From the NCBI RefSeq assembly GCF_014698825.1, contig NZ_JACJTT010000003.1, positions 62,001 through 126,000 on the forward strand: a DNA stretch of 64,000 bases. Direction: 5' to 3'. The position numbers and the translations under genes were made by a program. The notes below the pieces were generated by a model. The model was not told the DNA's origin and did no database searches. It saw only the letters and a list, made by a program, of their open reading frames with translations. The DNA is from Richelia sinica FACHB-800 (GTDB lineage Bacteria; Cyanobacteriota; Cyanobacteriia; Cyanobacteriales; Nostocaceae). Within the stretch, counting starts at the first letter, position 1, and every line of letters starts with the position of its first letter. Positions 17,324-27,922 of this stretch are shown piece by piece.

Positions 17324-17419
17324 AGCAGGTACAAAACAAATGGTAGATAATAAATTTGTAAAAATTAATGTTTGAGTTGGCAGAAAATATTGAGCTTGGG
17401 TTTTCAAAGATATAGCCTA

Positions 17420-17499
17420 GACAAGACAGTTAGGACATTAACTACAACTAAAACTTAGACACAAAAAGGCTTTTAGCACTGTCACCAGTCACCTGTCAC
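17420..17499. repeat. dispersed repeat, copy A
   Basis: About 80 bases starting GACAAGACAGTTAGGACATT and containing CTTTTAGCACTGTCACC. It is shared with 47525-47600 (same strand) and, inverted, with 19370-19430. It ends in a TGTCACCT-type tract. Non-coding, between the FecR-domain and trpC genes. Confidence 0.65.
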
Positions 17500-17565
17500 T
17501 TGTCCCCTACTATACTTTCTACATATAACATTAAGATTATATTTTTTAAACCTTTGTGCCAACAC

Positions 17566-17595
17566 AAAAACCCACCCTGGTGAAGGATGGGGTGG
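17566..17595 (-). terminator. intrinsic terminator of trpC
   Basis: On the minus strand CCACCCC (17595-17589) pairs with GGGTGGG (17577-17571) and is followed by TTTTTG. It lies 19 bases after the trpC stop at 17614. Confidence 0.8.
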
Positions 17596-17613
17596 AAGTT
17601 TTATGAAATGCAA

Positions 17614-18498
17614 CTAAATTGTCTTGATTCCCTTAGTTAGTAAATCTTTGTAAACAGGAAAATTGGATTTTAATAAATTCCGCACTGCTAACTCAACATC
17701 TTGATGTTTGAGGAAAGATTCCCCCATGATCACCCCATTAGCACCAGCATCAGTGACTACAGATATGTCTGCCGAAGTTTCTATGCCTGAATCACTGAAA
17801 ACTAGAATACCCATATTTTCGAGTTGCGATCGCTTGGTTGCCAATAAGGTCTCAGTTACACTGGTATCTACACTCAAATCTTCTAAACTGCGATTATTCA
17901 TGGAGATAATGCGGATATCTTCTAAGCGTAGCACCCGTTCCAATTCTCCAAAGTTATGAACTTCCACTACTGCATTCATCCCCAAGTAGTGAATGACACG
18001 CAAGAAGTTTTGGATCTCCCGGTCGGTCAGAATTGCCGCAATTAATAAGACAGCATCTGCACCAGCTGCCCTAGCTAAATAAATTTGGCAAGGGTCGATG
18101 ATAAAATCCTTGCAGAGCAGAGGTAAAGCCACACAATAGCGAATAGACCGTAATTGCTCAAAACTGCCTTGAAAGAACTTGTGGTCAGTGACGACAGATA
18201 TACAAGAAACACCAGCCCGTTCATAAGCCTGAGCGATCGCCACTGGTTGAAAATCTGGTCTAATTAAACCTTGATAAGGTGAGGCTTTTTTGACCTCTGC
18301 AATTAAGCTAGGTTTTAAAACACTTTGCTGTATAGCCGTGACAAAATCTCTGACCGTTGGTGCAGCTGATAATTGACGCTGCAAAGAAGCCAAAGACATC
18401 TCTTGCTGTATGTGTGATACTTCTAGCTTTTTATGCCACAAAATTTCTTTGAAAATCGGTTGTAATTGATAGTTGGGGATAGCTGCATGGTAAATCAT
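17614..18498 (-). CDS. trpC: indole-3-glycerol-phosphate synthase, divergent paralogue
   Basis: 294 residues, a complete beta/alpha barrel of the TrpC family, which closes carboxyphenylamino-deoxyribulose phosphate to indole-glycerol phosphate in tryptophan synthesis. Matches: IAEVKKASP (E68, K70), TDHKFFQGSFEQL, LCKDFIIDPCQI (K130), VVEVHN (E179), NNRSLEDLSVD and GVIMGESFL. Three usually conserved spots differ from what I know of the family: SPYQG for SPSKG (73-77), SMNNR for GINNR (199-203), and SDSGI for SESGI (235-239), the last touching a catalytic Glu position. Many heterocystous cyanobacteria have more than one trpC, so this may be a specialised or weakened copy. No other trp genes are adjacent; a terminator follows. 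Confidence 0.85.
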   Translation of the reverse strand: MIYHAAIPNYQLQPIFKEILWHKKLEVSHIQQEMSLASLQRQLSAAPTVRDFVTAIQQSVLKPSLIAEVKKASPYQGLIRPDFQPVAIAQAYERAGVSCISVVTDHKFFQGSFEQLRSIRYCVALPLLCKDFIIDPCQIYLARAAGADAVLLIAAILTDREIQNFLRVIHYLGMNAVVEVHNFGELERVLRLEDIRIISMNNRSLEDLSVDTSVTETLLATKRSQLENMGILVFSDSGIETSADISVVTDAGANGVIMGESFLKHQDVELAVRNLLKSNFPVYKDLLTKGIKTI

Positions 18499-18690
18499 AA
18501 GGAGGAGTTGAGGAGTTCGGACAATGTTGAGTGTTTAGTCTGGAGTGACATCCTGTCCTGGTTTTTGCCTATTGTTAGGATATGAAATGGGCAATTACAG
18601 ATGATCAATCGTTCACCAGACATAATATCAATCCATCAATTGCCATCATTTTTTCTATTGGTATTAGTAGGTAAAAAGTGCCTCCTGACT

Positions 18691-18900
18691 TCAGTTCTCT
18701 TGAGCCAGGCAATTATTTTTAAGTAATCTGATATAAGTACGGTAGGGTATATAGTCTATAGGGTCATAGCCAGCGAAACGTAGAATTAACACACAGGCCC
18801 AAGAATACTTCCCTACTATTATGGCTTTAATAATTTGTTCGATTTGCTCAGTATTGATTTTTGGATTTAGTGTATTCTGCCCATTTAAGTTTTGACTCAT
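18691..18900 (-). CDS. HetP-family protein (heterocyst commitment)
   Basis: 69 residues from ATG 18900, chosen because AGGAG lies 7 bases upstream; an extended frame to 18996 has no ribosome site. The core [20 protein letters not shown] continuing into [21 protein letters not shown] is the conserved HetP block. HetP of Anabaena 7120 and its homologues control commitment to heterocyst formation, with the small homologues modulating its timing. As a short form it resembles the small homologues more than full-length HetP. It supports a heterocystous host. Upstream lies a 516-base gene-free region that should carry its control sites. Confidence 0.85.
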   Translation of the reverse strand: MSQNLNGQNTLNPKINTEQIEQIIKAIIVGKYSWACVLILRFAGYDPIDYIPYRTYIRLLKNNCLAQEN

Positions 18901-19416
18901 AGGTGCACTCCTGTGTGTACTGAGAACTAATCCTGATGTTGTAGACTCTTGCTCCGTAAACTGACAATTCCCAGCGTAGTTTTTCCAAGTAACCACAAAA
19001 CTGAGATTTTCATCTGTGGATAATGTAGATGAACTTGATTACCTGTCTAATCTGACAAGCAAAGGTAGATTTAACTTAGTTAGATAGTTAAACCTCTAAA
19101 TCCAGATGAACAGTATTCACAAGCAGCTTCTTCGTTAAGACTACTCAATGTTCAACACTGACTGCATGAACTATTTTTAGATCCACCTGTCTATTTTTTC
19201 GCTCTTCTCAAAATAGGCGTTCAGAAGTGAGGGAATTTACAGAAATCTTGTAGCAGTTGACAGGTGACAGGTTACAGGCTTGCCGTGAGTTTCGACTACC
19301 GCGCTGGCTTATCAAAGACAGCGTACCTCTTCCAGAGGAGCTACGCTAACGCCCAGCGTGCCGGAGGAAAGTGCTAAAAGCTTTTGGTTGTCTTAGTTTT
19401 CCTTTTCTTTCATGTC
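18901..19416. other. gene-free upstream region of the HetP-like gene
   Basis: 516 bases. It should contain the promoter and leader of the HetP-like gene (minus strand). Towards the far end it carries a GC-rich hairpin (19320-19347) and the inverted copy of the dispersed repeat (19370-19430). I looked for a HetR-type inverted repeat and found none that is convincing. Confidence 0.5.
19320..19347. repeat. GC-rich hairpin repeat
   Basis: AGCGTA (19320-19325) pairs with TACGCT (19342-19347), and inside it CCTCT (19326-19330) pairs with AGAGG (19334-19338). It belongs to the GC-rich mini-repeats that dot Nostoc genomes; related GCTACGC-type pieces occur near 36384, 36435 and 37825. Confidence 0.5.
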
Positions 19417-19430
19417 CTAACTGCCTTGTC
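19370..19430. repeat. dispersed repeat, inverted copy C
   Basis: The reverse complement reads GACAAGGCAGTTAGGACAT ... CTTTTAGCACT, matching copies at 17420-17499 and 47525-47600, with a different middle. Its outer end overlaps the end of the molybdopterin oxidoreductase gene: the last codons and the TAG stop (19417-19419) fall within the repeat. Confidence 0.6.
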
Positions 19431-21681
19431 TATGGCTATCCACAAATACGCAAACAGCAACTCTTTTATATGCTGGTGTGCCACTTTTAGGGTCAGTAGA
19501 GGCTGTGAATAAAACATTGGCTTCAGGATAGAACATAAAAGCTACACCTTCCCGAATAGCACCTGCAATAATTTCAATATTTTTTAATTCTCCCGCATCT
19601 CCTCTGACAGTAACTTGCTGATGTGGTTTTAATCCTGCTGTTTTGATATCTGTAGGATTCATCAAAATACAATGGCGATGGGGCATTCCTCGATATTTAT
19701 CTGCACTCCGATAAACTACTGTATTATGTTGTCCATAACTGCGACCTGTTCCTAAGATGACAACAATTCCCTGCTGATTTTCTGCCAGACCAAAGGCTGT
19801 TGGATGGGGTAAAGTTAATTGGGGTATGGGTGTAACAAAAATCTGGGCTTTACCATCAGCTGTAGGAAATTTAGGCTCATTAAAAATTCTTCCTGCAATG
19901 ATAAATTCCTGTTTTGTTTGGTCGATTGTGGCTAGTTGTTGATAACCAGGTATGGTTTTCGCAATTACTTCTCTCACATAGGTAGTATCTTGCAGCTTGC
20001 GCCAATTGATAGGAGTTTCACCGTGTAGACAGTGAGCAATTTCAGTGATTAATTCCACTTCGGAGATCAGATCAGCTTCTGGTGGTTGTAAATGACTTTT
20101 ACCCTCGTCATTTAATCTGACGAAATTATTACCAGATTCCGTTGTTGTTTTGTGAGGATTTTCAAATCGATTGAAGACAGGTAAAAGCAGAGTTTGCTGT
20201 TTAGCTAAACCGTGAAAATGTCCTAGATTGGGTTTAGTCGAGACATAGAAAATCGTTTCTATTTGTGATAGTGCCTGTTTTGCTTGCTGTAAGTTAGGAT
20301 TGGCTGCATATAAATTTCCACCCAAGCAGAAAAGAGTATCTACTTTTCCTTGTTGTGCTGCTTCTATAAGGTCACGAGTATGATAACCAGGGGTTTCACT
20401 CAAAGATTTTCCTAATAGTTGAGAGAGTGCTTGTTTGATTTCCTGACGCAAATTTATGGTGACACCCATGGAACCAAAACCTTGCACATTGGAATGTCCC
20501 CGAATTGGCATTGTCCCTGCACCTAATTTGCCTGCATTACCTGTTATTAGGGCTGTATTTGCAATACTGAAAACATTATCCACACCATTGCTATGTTGAG
20601 TAATACCCATTGCCCAGGCAAACACTACGCGCTGGGATGTACCAATCAAATAAGCGGCAGCTGTAATTTCCTCTTGGGACAATCCACAGGTGGTGGTGAT
20701 GGTGTGCCACGATATATGGCGAGCGTAGTCTAAAACTGCTTCCCAGCCTTGAGTATATGCAGAAAGATACTTATTTTTAATTAAGTTCTGTTCCAGAAGG
20801 GATTTTTGCAAACCGACAAATAGGGCAACATCACTGCCAGGAATCAGTTGTAAATAGAGGGATGAGATATCTGAACCACCAGTGAGTAAGGATTTGATGG
20901 GAAATGCAGGAGAGGCAAATTTAACTAAACCAATTTCAATTTGGGGGTTGATGACAATAACTTTACCGCCTCGTTCCCGCAACTGAATTAATTCGTTCAT
21001 CAGTCGGGGATGATTTGCAGGTGCATTTGAGCCTATTAACACCACACAATCACTATGCTTGAGGCTTTCTAGACAGACCATTGATGTACCTGAACCGAAG
21101 ACTTGTTTTAAGCCGACGGTTGAGGGAGCGTGACACAAGTCTGAACAGTCTGCTAGGTTATTGCTACCGAGCGATCGCATCAACAGTTGTAGTAAATAAG
21201 CCGCTTCATTGGATGAACGTCCAGAACTATAGGTAGCGATGCGTTCTGGTGCAATGCTAAAGGCTTTGGTCGCAATTTGGAAAACTTCTTCCCAGCTAAT
21301 AGGTTCGTAGTGAGATGCACCAGGTCTGAGAATAAGCGGATAACTCAGTCTACCCAAGCGATCGCATTCTTGGGAAGTGAGTTGTTGCAACTGATGAAGA
21401 CAATATTGCTGGAAAAAACCTGGCTTAATCCCTGGTTGCAATTCTGCGGCGATCGCTTCTACACTTTTGGCACAGCGTTGTAAATATTCTCCCGCTTCAT
21501 TAACAAATCCGCCTTTTTGTCCCCCCGTCCCCCAGGCACAGGATAGACAAGCACTGTGATGATTCAGGGTTTGCCACAGTCGCAACCCTTGGGGAGTTAG
21601 AGTTTGTTCTACCCAATATTGAATGACAGGTAAACCTCCCCCTGCTTCTGAACCAGACTGGCTGTGGGGTAAATTATCCAT
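19417..21681 (-). CDS. FdhF/YdeP-family molybdopterin oxidoreductase
   Basis: 754 residues. The N-terminal HSACLSCAWGTGGQKGGFVNEAGEYLQRCAKS (C45, C48, C70) and ATYSSGRSSNEAAYLLQLL with ADCSDLCHAPSTVGL fit the FdhF/YdeP group of the DMSO-reductase superfamily; a molybdopterin-dinucleotide-binding domain ends the protein (from about residue 630, GTGRSYGQHNTVVYRSADKYRG). The family resembles formate dehydrogenase alpha chains, but its substrate is not established. No partner subunits or cofactor genes are adjacent, and no export signal is seen, so it is probably cytoplasmic. Its last residues (DSHRQGS) are encoded by a dispersed repeat. glgA lies upstream on the same strand, 185 bases away. Confidence 0.85.
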   Translation of the reverse strand: MDNLPHSQSGSEAGGGLPVIQYWVEQTLTPQGLRLWQTLNHHSACLSCAWGTGGQKGGFVNEAGEYLQRCAKSVEAIAAELQPGIKPGFFQQYCLHQLQQLTSQECDRLGRLSYPLILRPGASHYEPISWEEVFQIATKAFSIAPERIATYSSGRSSNEAAYLLQLLMRSLGSNNLADCSDLCHAPSTVGLKQVFGSGTSMVCLESLKHSDCVVLIGSNAPANHPRLMNELIQLRERGGKVIVINPQIEIGLVKFASPAFPIKSLLTGGSDISSLYLQLIPGSDVALFVGLQKSLLEQNLIKNKYLSAYTQGWEAVLDYARHISWHTITTTCGLSQEEITAAAYLIGTSQRVVFAWAMGITQHSNGVDNVFSIANTALITGNAGKLGAGTMPIRGHSNVQGFGSMGVTINLRQEIKQALSQLLGKSLSETPGYHTRDLIEAAQQGKVDTLFCLGGNLYAANPNLQQAKQALSQIETIFYVSTKPNLGHFHGLAKQQTLLLPVFNRFENPHKTTTESGNNFVRLNDEGKSHLQPPEADLISEVELITEIAHCLHGETPINWRKLQDTTYVREVIAKTIPGYQQLATIDQTKQEFIIAGRIFNEPKFPTADGKAQIFVTPIPQLTLPHPTAFGLAENQQGIVVILGTGRSYGQHNTVVYRSADKYRGMPHRHCILMNPTDIKTAGLKPHQQVTVRGDAGELKNIEIIAGAIREGVAFMFYPEANVLFTASTDPKSGTPAYKRVAVCVFVDSHRQGS

Positions 21682-21756
21682 AGTCAGCTAAATATTAATG
21701 CGCTTAAACTAAATTATGAAGCAGAAATATTTTTTTGGCACATGATTTTGGGTATA

Positions 21757-21850
21757 GGGGAGGAAACGGAGGACAAGGGGGACAAGGAGGAATAGGAATA
21801 TCTTCTTTTTCCTCCCCCTCTCCCCCTCTCCCCATCTCTTCCTCTCTTTC
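21757..21850. repeat. purine-rich block facing pyrimidine-rich block
   Basis: About 43 bases of nearly pure purine on the plus strand (21757-21799) are followed directly by about 50 bases of pyrimidine (21801-21850), with GGAGG/CCTCC and GGGGGA/TCCCCC segments able to pair. It sits between glgA and the oxidoreductase gene and may form an extended hairpin in RNA. It ends in TGTCACCTGTCACC, also found at the other dispersed repeats. Confidence 0.5.
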
Positions 21851-21866
21851 TGTCACCTGTCACCTG

Positions 21867-23291
21867 TTAACTTTCACCTACCAACACTAACTCTGGTGCT
21901 ACTGCTTCTTCCTGTGGTGGCAAACCGTACATTGACCGATAGAGGTTGTCGTACTGTTTAGCGGAACGATACCAGCTAAAGTCTTGACTCATACCCCGTT
22001 GCTGTAATTCTTGCCATTGGGGTTTGAAACGGAAGCCTTCCCAAGCGCGAATCATACAGGTAAATAGGTCTAGGGGTTCATAGCGGTCGAAGCAATAACC
22101 TGTCCCTGCGGTGTTGATGGGGTCGTGGTGCGATACGGTGTCAACTAATCCCCCTGTACGACGAACAATGGGAACAGAACCATAGCGCAAGGCTAACATT
22201 TGGCTAATTCCACAAGGTTCAAAGCGGCTAGGCATTAAAAATGCGTCACTTCCTGCATAAATGCGGCGAGATAAAGCGTCGTTATACAGCAGGTAGGTGG
22301 CCATACGTCCAGGATAGCGGGATGCTAACTGCCACATTTGGGTTTCGTAGTAGCGATCGCCTGTTCCCAATAAAACAAACTGAGCATCTGTATAGGCCAT
22401 GAATCGGTCTAAAATTTGCAACACCAAATCTAGACCTTTTTGTTCTACCAACCTTGTCACCATGCCAATTAAAAAGGCATTGGCGTTAACTTCTAATCCC
22501 ACTTCTTCCTGCAAAGCAATTTTGTTAGCTTTACGTTTGTCAAGGGTATCGGCAGTAAAGGTTTGGGCTATGTATTTATCATCGGCGGGATTATAAAGTT
22601 CCGTATCTATGCCATTAATAATCCCAGATAACTTACCACTAATAAAGGAAAGCAAACCTTCTATTTGTTCACCATAGGCCGGTGTCTTAATTTGCTCGGC
22701 ATAGGTGGGAGAAACCGTATTTACCCTATCTGCAAATTGCACCGCAGCGGCCATGGTGTTGTGTCCTTGCATATACCAGGGACACCAAGTAATTTTCTCT
22801 AGATACCAGCGCCAAGGCCCTTGATAGGCTAGGTTGTGGATGGTGAATACGCTGGTGATATCTGGAGATTGGTGGAGCCAGACAGGTAACATGCCTGTGT
22901 GCCAGTCGTGACAGTGGACAATTTCTGGTTTCCAGTAGTTCCAGCAAAATTCCGCCGCACCATTGGCAAACAAGGTGAACCGCCAATCTTCATCTTCTCC
23001 AGAATAGATGCGGCGGGGCATGAAGGATGGATGACCAAATAAATACAAGGGAACATCAGTACCAGGCAGGACTGTTTCGTAAACGGCAAAGTCCTGGAAC
23101 ATGGCATATCCCCGCCAAATTGGCTCTTTGGGAATTTCCATTTTATCTGGCAGAAAGCCATAGTAAGGCATGAAAATCCGTACATCATGCCCCATTTGTC
23201 TCAAGACCTTGGGTAATGCACCTACAACATCACCCATTCCTCCTACTTTCGCAATAGGAGCAGCTTCGGCTGCTACAAATAAAATCCGCAT
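21867..23291 (-). CDS. glgA: glycogen synthase (ADP-glucose type)
   Basis: 474 residues from ATG 23291 ([12 protein letters not shown]), the usual length; the frame extends 8 codons further but homologues start here. GT5 family: [15 protein letters not shown] near the N-terminus is the ADP-glucose-binding KXGG motif, [13 protein letters not shown] and [10 protein letters not shown] are conserved, and [30 protein letters not shown] is the acceptor-side signature. It lengthens alpha-1,4-glucan from ADP-glucose for carbon storage in the cytoplasm. Lies 66 bases after hemC on the same strand. Cyanobacteria usually have two synthases; this short form resembles GlgA1 but I cannot be sure. Confidence 0.95.
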   Translation of the reverse strand: MRILFVAAEAAPIAKVGGMGDVVGALPKVLRQMGHDVRIFMPYYGFLPDKMEIPKEPIWRGYAMFQDFAVYETVLPGTDVPLYLFGHPSFMPRRIYSGEDEDWRFTLFANGAAEFCWNYWKPEIVHCHDWHTGMLPVWLHQSPDITSVFTIHNLAYQGPWRWYLEKITWCPWYMQGHNTMAAAVQFADRVNTVSPTYAEQIKTPAYGEQIEGLLSFISGKLSGIINGIDTELYNPADDKYIAQTFTADTLDKRKANKIALQEEVGLEVNANAFLIGMVTRLVEQKGLDLVLQILDRFMAYTDAQFVLLGTGDRYYETQMWQLASRYPGRMATYLLYNDALSRRIYAGSDAFLMPSRFEPCGISQMLALRYGSVPIVRRTGGLVDTVSHHDPINTAGTGYCFDRYEPLDLFTCMIRAWEGFRFKPQWQELQQRGMSQDFSWYRSAKQYDNLYRSMYGLPPQEEAVAPELVLVGES

Positions 23292-23357
23292 GGTAGTTTT
23301 TGTTTCCCTGGTCAATGGTTAGTTGTCAGTGGTCAATGGTGAATTTTCACCTGTTCC

Positions 23358-24326
23358 TTAAGAACCCCGTTGAATTTCCGCAAAGATGGCATTTAAGATT
23401 TCTTGTGCGCCTTGTTGCCGCAAGCGATTAGCTAGTTCTGTGCCTAAGGCTTCGGCATTAGCAGCTGGCCCAGATACGGTATCTTGGACTAACTTTTGAC
23501 CATCCACACTAGCAACTATACCTGAGAGTGTTAAATTGCCATTCTCAATTTCTGTATTCACACCGATGGGTACTTGACAACCGCCTTCTAAGTCACGTAG
23601 GAAGGCACGTTCTGCCAAACAGCGATCGCGTGTTTCGGGGTGTTCAATGGCTTTTAATAGGGAAATGAGTTCCTGATCATCAGCACGGCATTCAATCCCC
23701 AAAGCACCTTGACCAACGGCATGAAGGGAAACTTCTTTAGGTAAAATTTGGTGAACGCGATCGCCCATTCCCAATCTTTCTAAACCAGCAACCGCTAAAA
23801 TTAGCGCATCATACTCGCCAGCATCGAGTTTTGCCATGCGTGTATTCAAATTTCCCCGGATATCTTTAAAGGTAAAATGGGGGAACTTATGGCGTAACTG
23901 TGCTAGTCTTCGCAGTGAAGAAGTACCAATCACTGCACCAGCAGGGAGATTCTCAATCGTCAAACCTTTGTGCTTTTCATGCAGCACCAGGGCATCAGCA
24001 GGATTTTCTCTTTCTGTAATCGCTGCTAAAGTCAACCCTTCTGGTAAGTTAGTCGGCAAATCTTTCAGGGAATGGACAGCAAAATCAATTTCTTGATTGA
24101 GCATTCCCACCTCAAGCTCTTTAGTAAACAGTCCTTTATCGCCAATTTTGGCTAATGCTACATCCAGGATTTTGTCGCCTTGGGTAGACATGGTGTGGAC
24201 TTCAAAATTGATCTCAGGAAAGCTTTTCTGAAGTTGCTCTCTTACCCAGTAAGTTTGAACTAGTGCTAGTTGACTTTTACGTGAACCAATACGAATTGTG
24301 CGCGGAGGACTAGAAACTGAAGTCAT
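23358..24326 (-). CDS. hemC: hydroxymethylbilane synthase (porphobilinogen deaminase)
   Basis: 322 residues from ATG 24326; a longer frame to 24365 adds 13 residues not expected in the family. It joins four porphobilinogens into hydroxymethylbilane on the way to haem, chlorophyll and bilins. Visible motifs: [55 protein letters not shown], and the cofactor-binding Cys in [10 protein letters not shown]. All are intact. It probably leads a transcript that runs into glgA. Confidence 0.96.
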   Translation of the reverse strand: MTSVSSPPRTIRIGSRKSQLALVQTYWVREQLQKSFPEINFEVHTMSTQGDKILDVALAKIGDKGLFTKELEVGMLNQEIDFAVHSLKDLPTNLPEGLTLAAITERENPADALVLHEKHKGLTIENLPAGAVIGTSSLRRLAQLRHKFPHFTFKDIRGNLNTRMAKLDAGEYDALILAVAGLERLGMGDRVHQILPKEVSLHAVGQGALGIECRADDQELISLLKAIEHPETRDRCLAERAFLRDLEGGCQVPIGVNTEIENGNLTLSGIVASVDGQKLVQDTVSGPAANAEALGTELANRLRQQGAQEILNAIFAEIQRGS

Positions 24327-24433
24327 AAAATAATATGTCAAACCAGGCGATAAATTCACTCTCATCTAGACTACCGCAGTGAGGGACTTACCGGATTGAC
24401 ACGGGCATATTTACATTTATTAACATCCACTGG

Positions 24434-24460
24434 GGTGGGAGGAAAAATGGTTTTCCCACC
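24434..24460. other. hairpin in the hemC / hybrid kinase divergent spacer
   Basis: GGTGGGA (24434-24440) pairs with TCCCACC (24454-24460); inner AAAA/TTTT can extend it. It lies in the 211-base region between the divergent hemC and hybrid-kinase genes, so a role in either leader or promoter is possible. Confidence 0.4.
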
Positions 24461-24485
24461 ATTTGCTGGTGATCTAGCTTACAGT

Positions 24486-24528
24486 GGTAATAAGTAATAG
24501 GTAATTGCTAATAGGCAAAAGGTAAAAG
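24486..24528. repeat. short GGTAATA-type tandem repeat (STRR)
   Basis: Degenerate repeats of GGTAATA/AGTAATA/GGTAATT, ending at GGTAAAAG, just upstream of the kinase start. Such short tandemly repeated repetitive sequences are typical of filamentous cyanobacteria; similar runs are at 62441-62490 and around 36200. Confidence 0.6.
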
Positions 24529-24537
24529 ACTAGACCA

Positions 24538-27500
24538 ATGTTCCCTCAACTGCCAAAATCTCGACAAATACCTTTGAGATTAGTGTTAATTATCCCCTTT
24601 GTTTTACAAATTGTGGGAGCAGTAGGACTAGTGGGTTACTTGTCTTACCGAAGTGGAGAGAAAGCGGTAGAAGAGACGACTAATAGCTTGATGGTAGAAA
24701 TAGGCGATCGCATCAAGCAACATTTGGATAGCTATTTACAAAATCCGCAAAAAGTCAATCAAATCAATCTGCAATTAATTGAATCGGGATTAATTAGCTC
24801 CAAAGACTTCAAAACTTTAGGTAAATATTTTTGGCAACAACTAAAAAATTACAATTTTACTTATATCAATTATGGCACTCAACAAAATGAGTTTATTGGT
24901 ACAGGCTATTTTCAAGGCAGTATAGAAATAGCTGAAGTAACTATGTCCGATATTGGTACTCTTTACAGCTATCGTACCAACAGTCAGGGCGATCGCATCT
25001 ATCCACCCACAATTCTCAAAAATGAAAATCCTAATAATGCCCCATGGTATTCAAAAGCCATAGAAGCAAATAAACCTATTTGGAGTCCCATTTATAATTG
25101 GGCCAATGTCCCCGATGAAATCGCCATTTCCGCCAGTGCCCCGGTTCATGACAAATCGGGTCAAGTTTTAGGTGTAGTCGGTATTGATTTAAGCTTATCT
25201 CATATTAGCAAGTTTCTCAAATCTTTGAAAGTTGGCAAATCTGGTGAAGTTCTAATTATTGAACCTTCTGGATTATTAGTGGCAACTTCAACAGATAATC
25301 TGCCATATAAATTAGTAAATGGCACAGCAGAAAGGGTACAAATCAAGGAAATTCAAACACCCTTGATTAAAGCCACAGTGCAGACAATTCTCCAAAATCA
25401 TATTGATTTCCAAAATATTCAAAATACTGGTAACAAACCTTTAAGTTTAACAGATAAACACAATTTTATTCAGATTATTCCCTATCAAGATAATTATGGC
25501 ATCGATTGGTTAATAGTTTTAACATTACCCAAAGCAGATTTTACAGCAGCAATTACCGCTAATAATCACCAGACAATTGTTTTATGCCTGTTGACTTTGT
25601 TAACAGCCACAGGTATGAGCATCATGACAGCAAGATGGATTATCCAGCCAATTTTACAATTAAATCAAGCCAGTCAATATCTCGCTCAAGGAAAATTAAC
25701 TCAACCATTATCAGAAAATCACATAATTACAGAAATTAAGACCTTGGCTACATCTTTTAATTGGATGTTATACCATGTTAAACAATCATTATCACAAAGT
25801 GAAACCCGTTATCGGCAATTAGTTGAACAGCAAACAGACTTTGTTTTACGCTCAGAACCAGATACAACTATTACCTTTGCCAACAATTCTTTGTGTGCTG
25901 CTTTAGGCTGTACTCTTGAGCAAGTGGTGGGACTTAAATGGATCGATTTTGCCGATCCTAACGACTTGCAGCCTACACTGATTAATTTATCTAAACTAAG
26001 TCCAGAAAATCCCAGCTTTATCACAGAAAATCGAGATAAACGCGCTGATGGCAAAATTGGCTGGACACAATGGATTAATCAAGGTATTTTTAATCAACAA
26101 GGAGAATTAGTAGAAATTCAATCTGTCGGAAGAGATATTACGGAACAGAAGAAATTGACAGATGATTTACTGAATAAAACTGAGGAATTAGAGAGGTTTT
26201 TTAACACTACCTTAGACTTACTCTGTATTGCCGATACCGATGGATATTTTCGTAAATTAAGTGCATTATGGGAATCAACCCTTGGTTATTCCCTAGCCGA
26301 ATTAAATGGATGTAAATTTCTCGATTTTGTCCATCCTGACGACCTGCAAGCAACACTTGATGCTATCAACATCCTGGATACAGGACAAGATATCTTAAAT
26401 TTTACTAATCGTTATAGAAAAAAAGATGGTTCATATATTTATTTAGAATGGCGTTCCAAACCTAAAAATGGACTTATTTATGCAGCAGCTAGAGATATTA
26501 CTGATCGTAAACAAGCAGAAATCACTTTAGCAAAAGCGAAAGAGACCGCAGAAGCAGCAACTAAAGCTAAAAGCCAATTTTTAGCTAATATGAGCCATGA
26601 AATTCGTACTCCCATGAATGGTGTGTTGGGTATGGCTCAGTTACTAGCAAATACCCATTTATCTGAGGAGCAAAAAGAGATTGTTCAAACCATCAAAGAT
26701 AGTGGTGATACTCTGTTGGTAATTATTAATGACATTCTCGATTTCTCGAAAATGGAATCGGGAATGCTCCAACTAGAAGCAAGTCCTGTCATTTTGAATG
26801 AGGTCATTGCTTCTGTGTGCAACTTGATGAAAGAACAAGCTTTAGCTAAAAATATTCATCTTAAGTATGAAATTTCTGCTGATATTCCCGTGAGAGTTTT
26901 AGGAGATATTTCCCGGTTGCGGCAAATCTTGCTGAATTTAGTTGGCAATGCGATTAAGTTCACTAATGCAGGAGAAATTCATATATCAGTGCTGAAAACT
27001 AGGCTAAAAGAAAACCAACAATTAGAGTTAATATTTGCTATTCGAGATACAGGTATTGGGATTGACAAAGAACGTCTCCATCAACTATTTCAACCATTTA
27101 CCCAAGCAGATGCTTCCATTAGCCGCAAATATGGTGGTACAGGTTTAGGTTTAGCTATTAGTAAAAGCTTAGTTAGTTTAATGGGTGGTACGATTTGGGT
27201 AGAAAGTGGTGGTTATATCGGTGGTACACCTCCTGAAAATTGGGTAGTTAATCAAGAAAAATTACACAATCAAGGCTCAATTTTTTATTTTACTATTGTG
27301 ACCGAAGCAGTTGTAGATAATAATATCAACACAAAAGATAATACAGAAATTTATCCATTTGAATTCACAAATCATCAATCTCACTTAAAGATACTTTTAG
27401 CAGAAGATAATAAAGTCAACCAAAAAGTCGCGATATTAACACTCAAAAAGCTAAATTATGATGTTGATACTGCTAACAATGGCTTAGAAGTTTTAGCCAG

Positions 27501-27750
27501 GTTAGAACAAAATTTTTATGACATTATTTTCATGGATATTCAAATGCCAGAAATGGACGGTATCACAGCTACACAAATCATCCGTCAATTAGATATACCT
27601 CAACCCTATATTATTGCCTTAACAGCTAATGCTTTGGAGGAAGACCGAAAAATTTGTTTAGATGCAGGAATGAATGATTTTATTAGTAAGCCCATCTCTA
27701 TCACAGATATGAATAGGGCTTTATCAAGCTATTGTAGGATACAATGCTAA
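24538..27750 (+). CDS. hybrid sensor histidine kinase (Cache-HAMP-PAS-PAS-HK-REC)
   Basis: 1070 residues. Order: first membrane helix (about 12-32), periplasmic double Cache sensor (35-335, with the [20 protein letters not shown] region), second helix (346-368), HAMP (366-420), two PAS domains (about 425-540 and 545-660), dimerisation/phosphoacceptor domain with H687 in [11 protein letters not shown], ATPase domain (about 790-910, [25 protein letters not shown]), and receiver domain (950-1068) with D1000 in [11 protein letters not shown]. The signal would pass from His to the C-terminal Asp and then to an unknown Hpt or regulator. No partner is nearby. Double Cache domains usually bind small metabolites. 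Confidence 0.93.
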   Translation: MFPQLPKSRQIPLRLVLIIPFVLQIVGAVGLVGYLSYRSGEKAVEETTNSLMVEIGDRIKQHLDSYLQNPQKVNQINLQLIESGLISSKDFKTLGKYFWQQLKNYNFTYINYGTQQNEFIGTGYFQGSIEIAEVTMSDIGTLYSYRTNSQGDRIYPPTILKNENPNNAPWYSKAIEANKPIWSPIYNWANVPDEIAISASAPVHDKSGQVLGVVGIDLSLSHISKFLKSLKVGKSGEVLIIEPSGLLVATSTDNLPYKLVNGTAERVQIKEIQTPLIKATVQTILQNHIDFQNIQNTGNKPLSLTDKHNFIQIIPYQDNYGIDWLIVLTLPKADFTAAITANNHQTIVLCLLTLLTATGMSIMTARWIIQPILQLNQASQYLAQGKLTQPLSENHIITEIKTLATSFNWMLYHVKQSLSQSETRYRQLVEQQTDFVLRSEPDTTITFANNSLCAALGCTLEQVVGLKWIDFADPNDLQPTLINLSKLSPENPSFITENRDKRADGKIGWTQWINQGIFNQQGELVEIQSVGRDITEQKKLTDDLLNKTEELERFFNTTLDLLCIADTDGYFRKLSALWESTLGYSLAELNGCKFLDFVHPDDLQATLDAINILDTGQDILNFTNRYRKKDGSYIYLEWRSKPKNGLIYAAARDITDRKQAEITLAKAKETAEAATKAKSQFLANMSHEIRTPMNGVLGMAQLLANTHLSEEQKEIVQTIKDSGDTLLVIINDILDFSKMESGMLQLEASPVILNEVIASVCNLMKEQALAKNIHLKYEISADIPVRVLGDISRLRQILLNLVGNAIKFTNAGEIHISVLKTRLKENQQLELIFAIRDTGIGIDKERLHQLFQPFTQADASISRKYGGTGLGLAISKSLVSLMGGTIWVESGGYIGGTPPENWVVNQEKLHNQGSIFYFTIVTEAVVDNNINTKDNTEIYPFEFTNHQSHLKILLAEDNKVNQKVAILTLKKLNYDVDTANNGLEVLARLEQNFYDIIFMDIQMPEMDGITATQIIRQLDIPQPYIIALTANALEEDRKICLDAGMNDFISKPISITDMNRALSSYCRIQC

Positions 27751-27922
27751 AAGGCTTTTATGGTCTAAGTTTTATTGGTTGGAAATGTCCTAATACCGTT
27801 TCCTAATAAAAAAATCAAGGAATTGAGCAATCATAGGGAAAAATGCTCAATCCTTAATTTAAAAATAATGATAAATTCTCTACTTGTATTTGATGAAAAG
27901 GCAATCTGCTATCAATTCTCAG

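Noticed and set aside
19195-19245. Possible HetR-type operator upstream of the HetP-like gene
   Set aside because: ATAGGCG..GTGAGGG vaguely resembles a HetR site but has no inverted repeat, so I do not call it.
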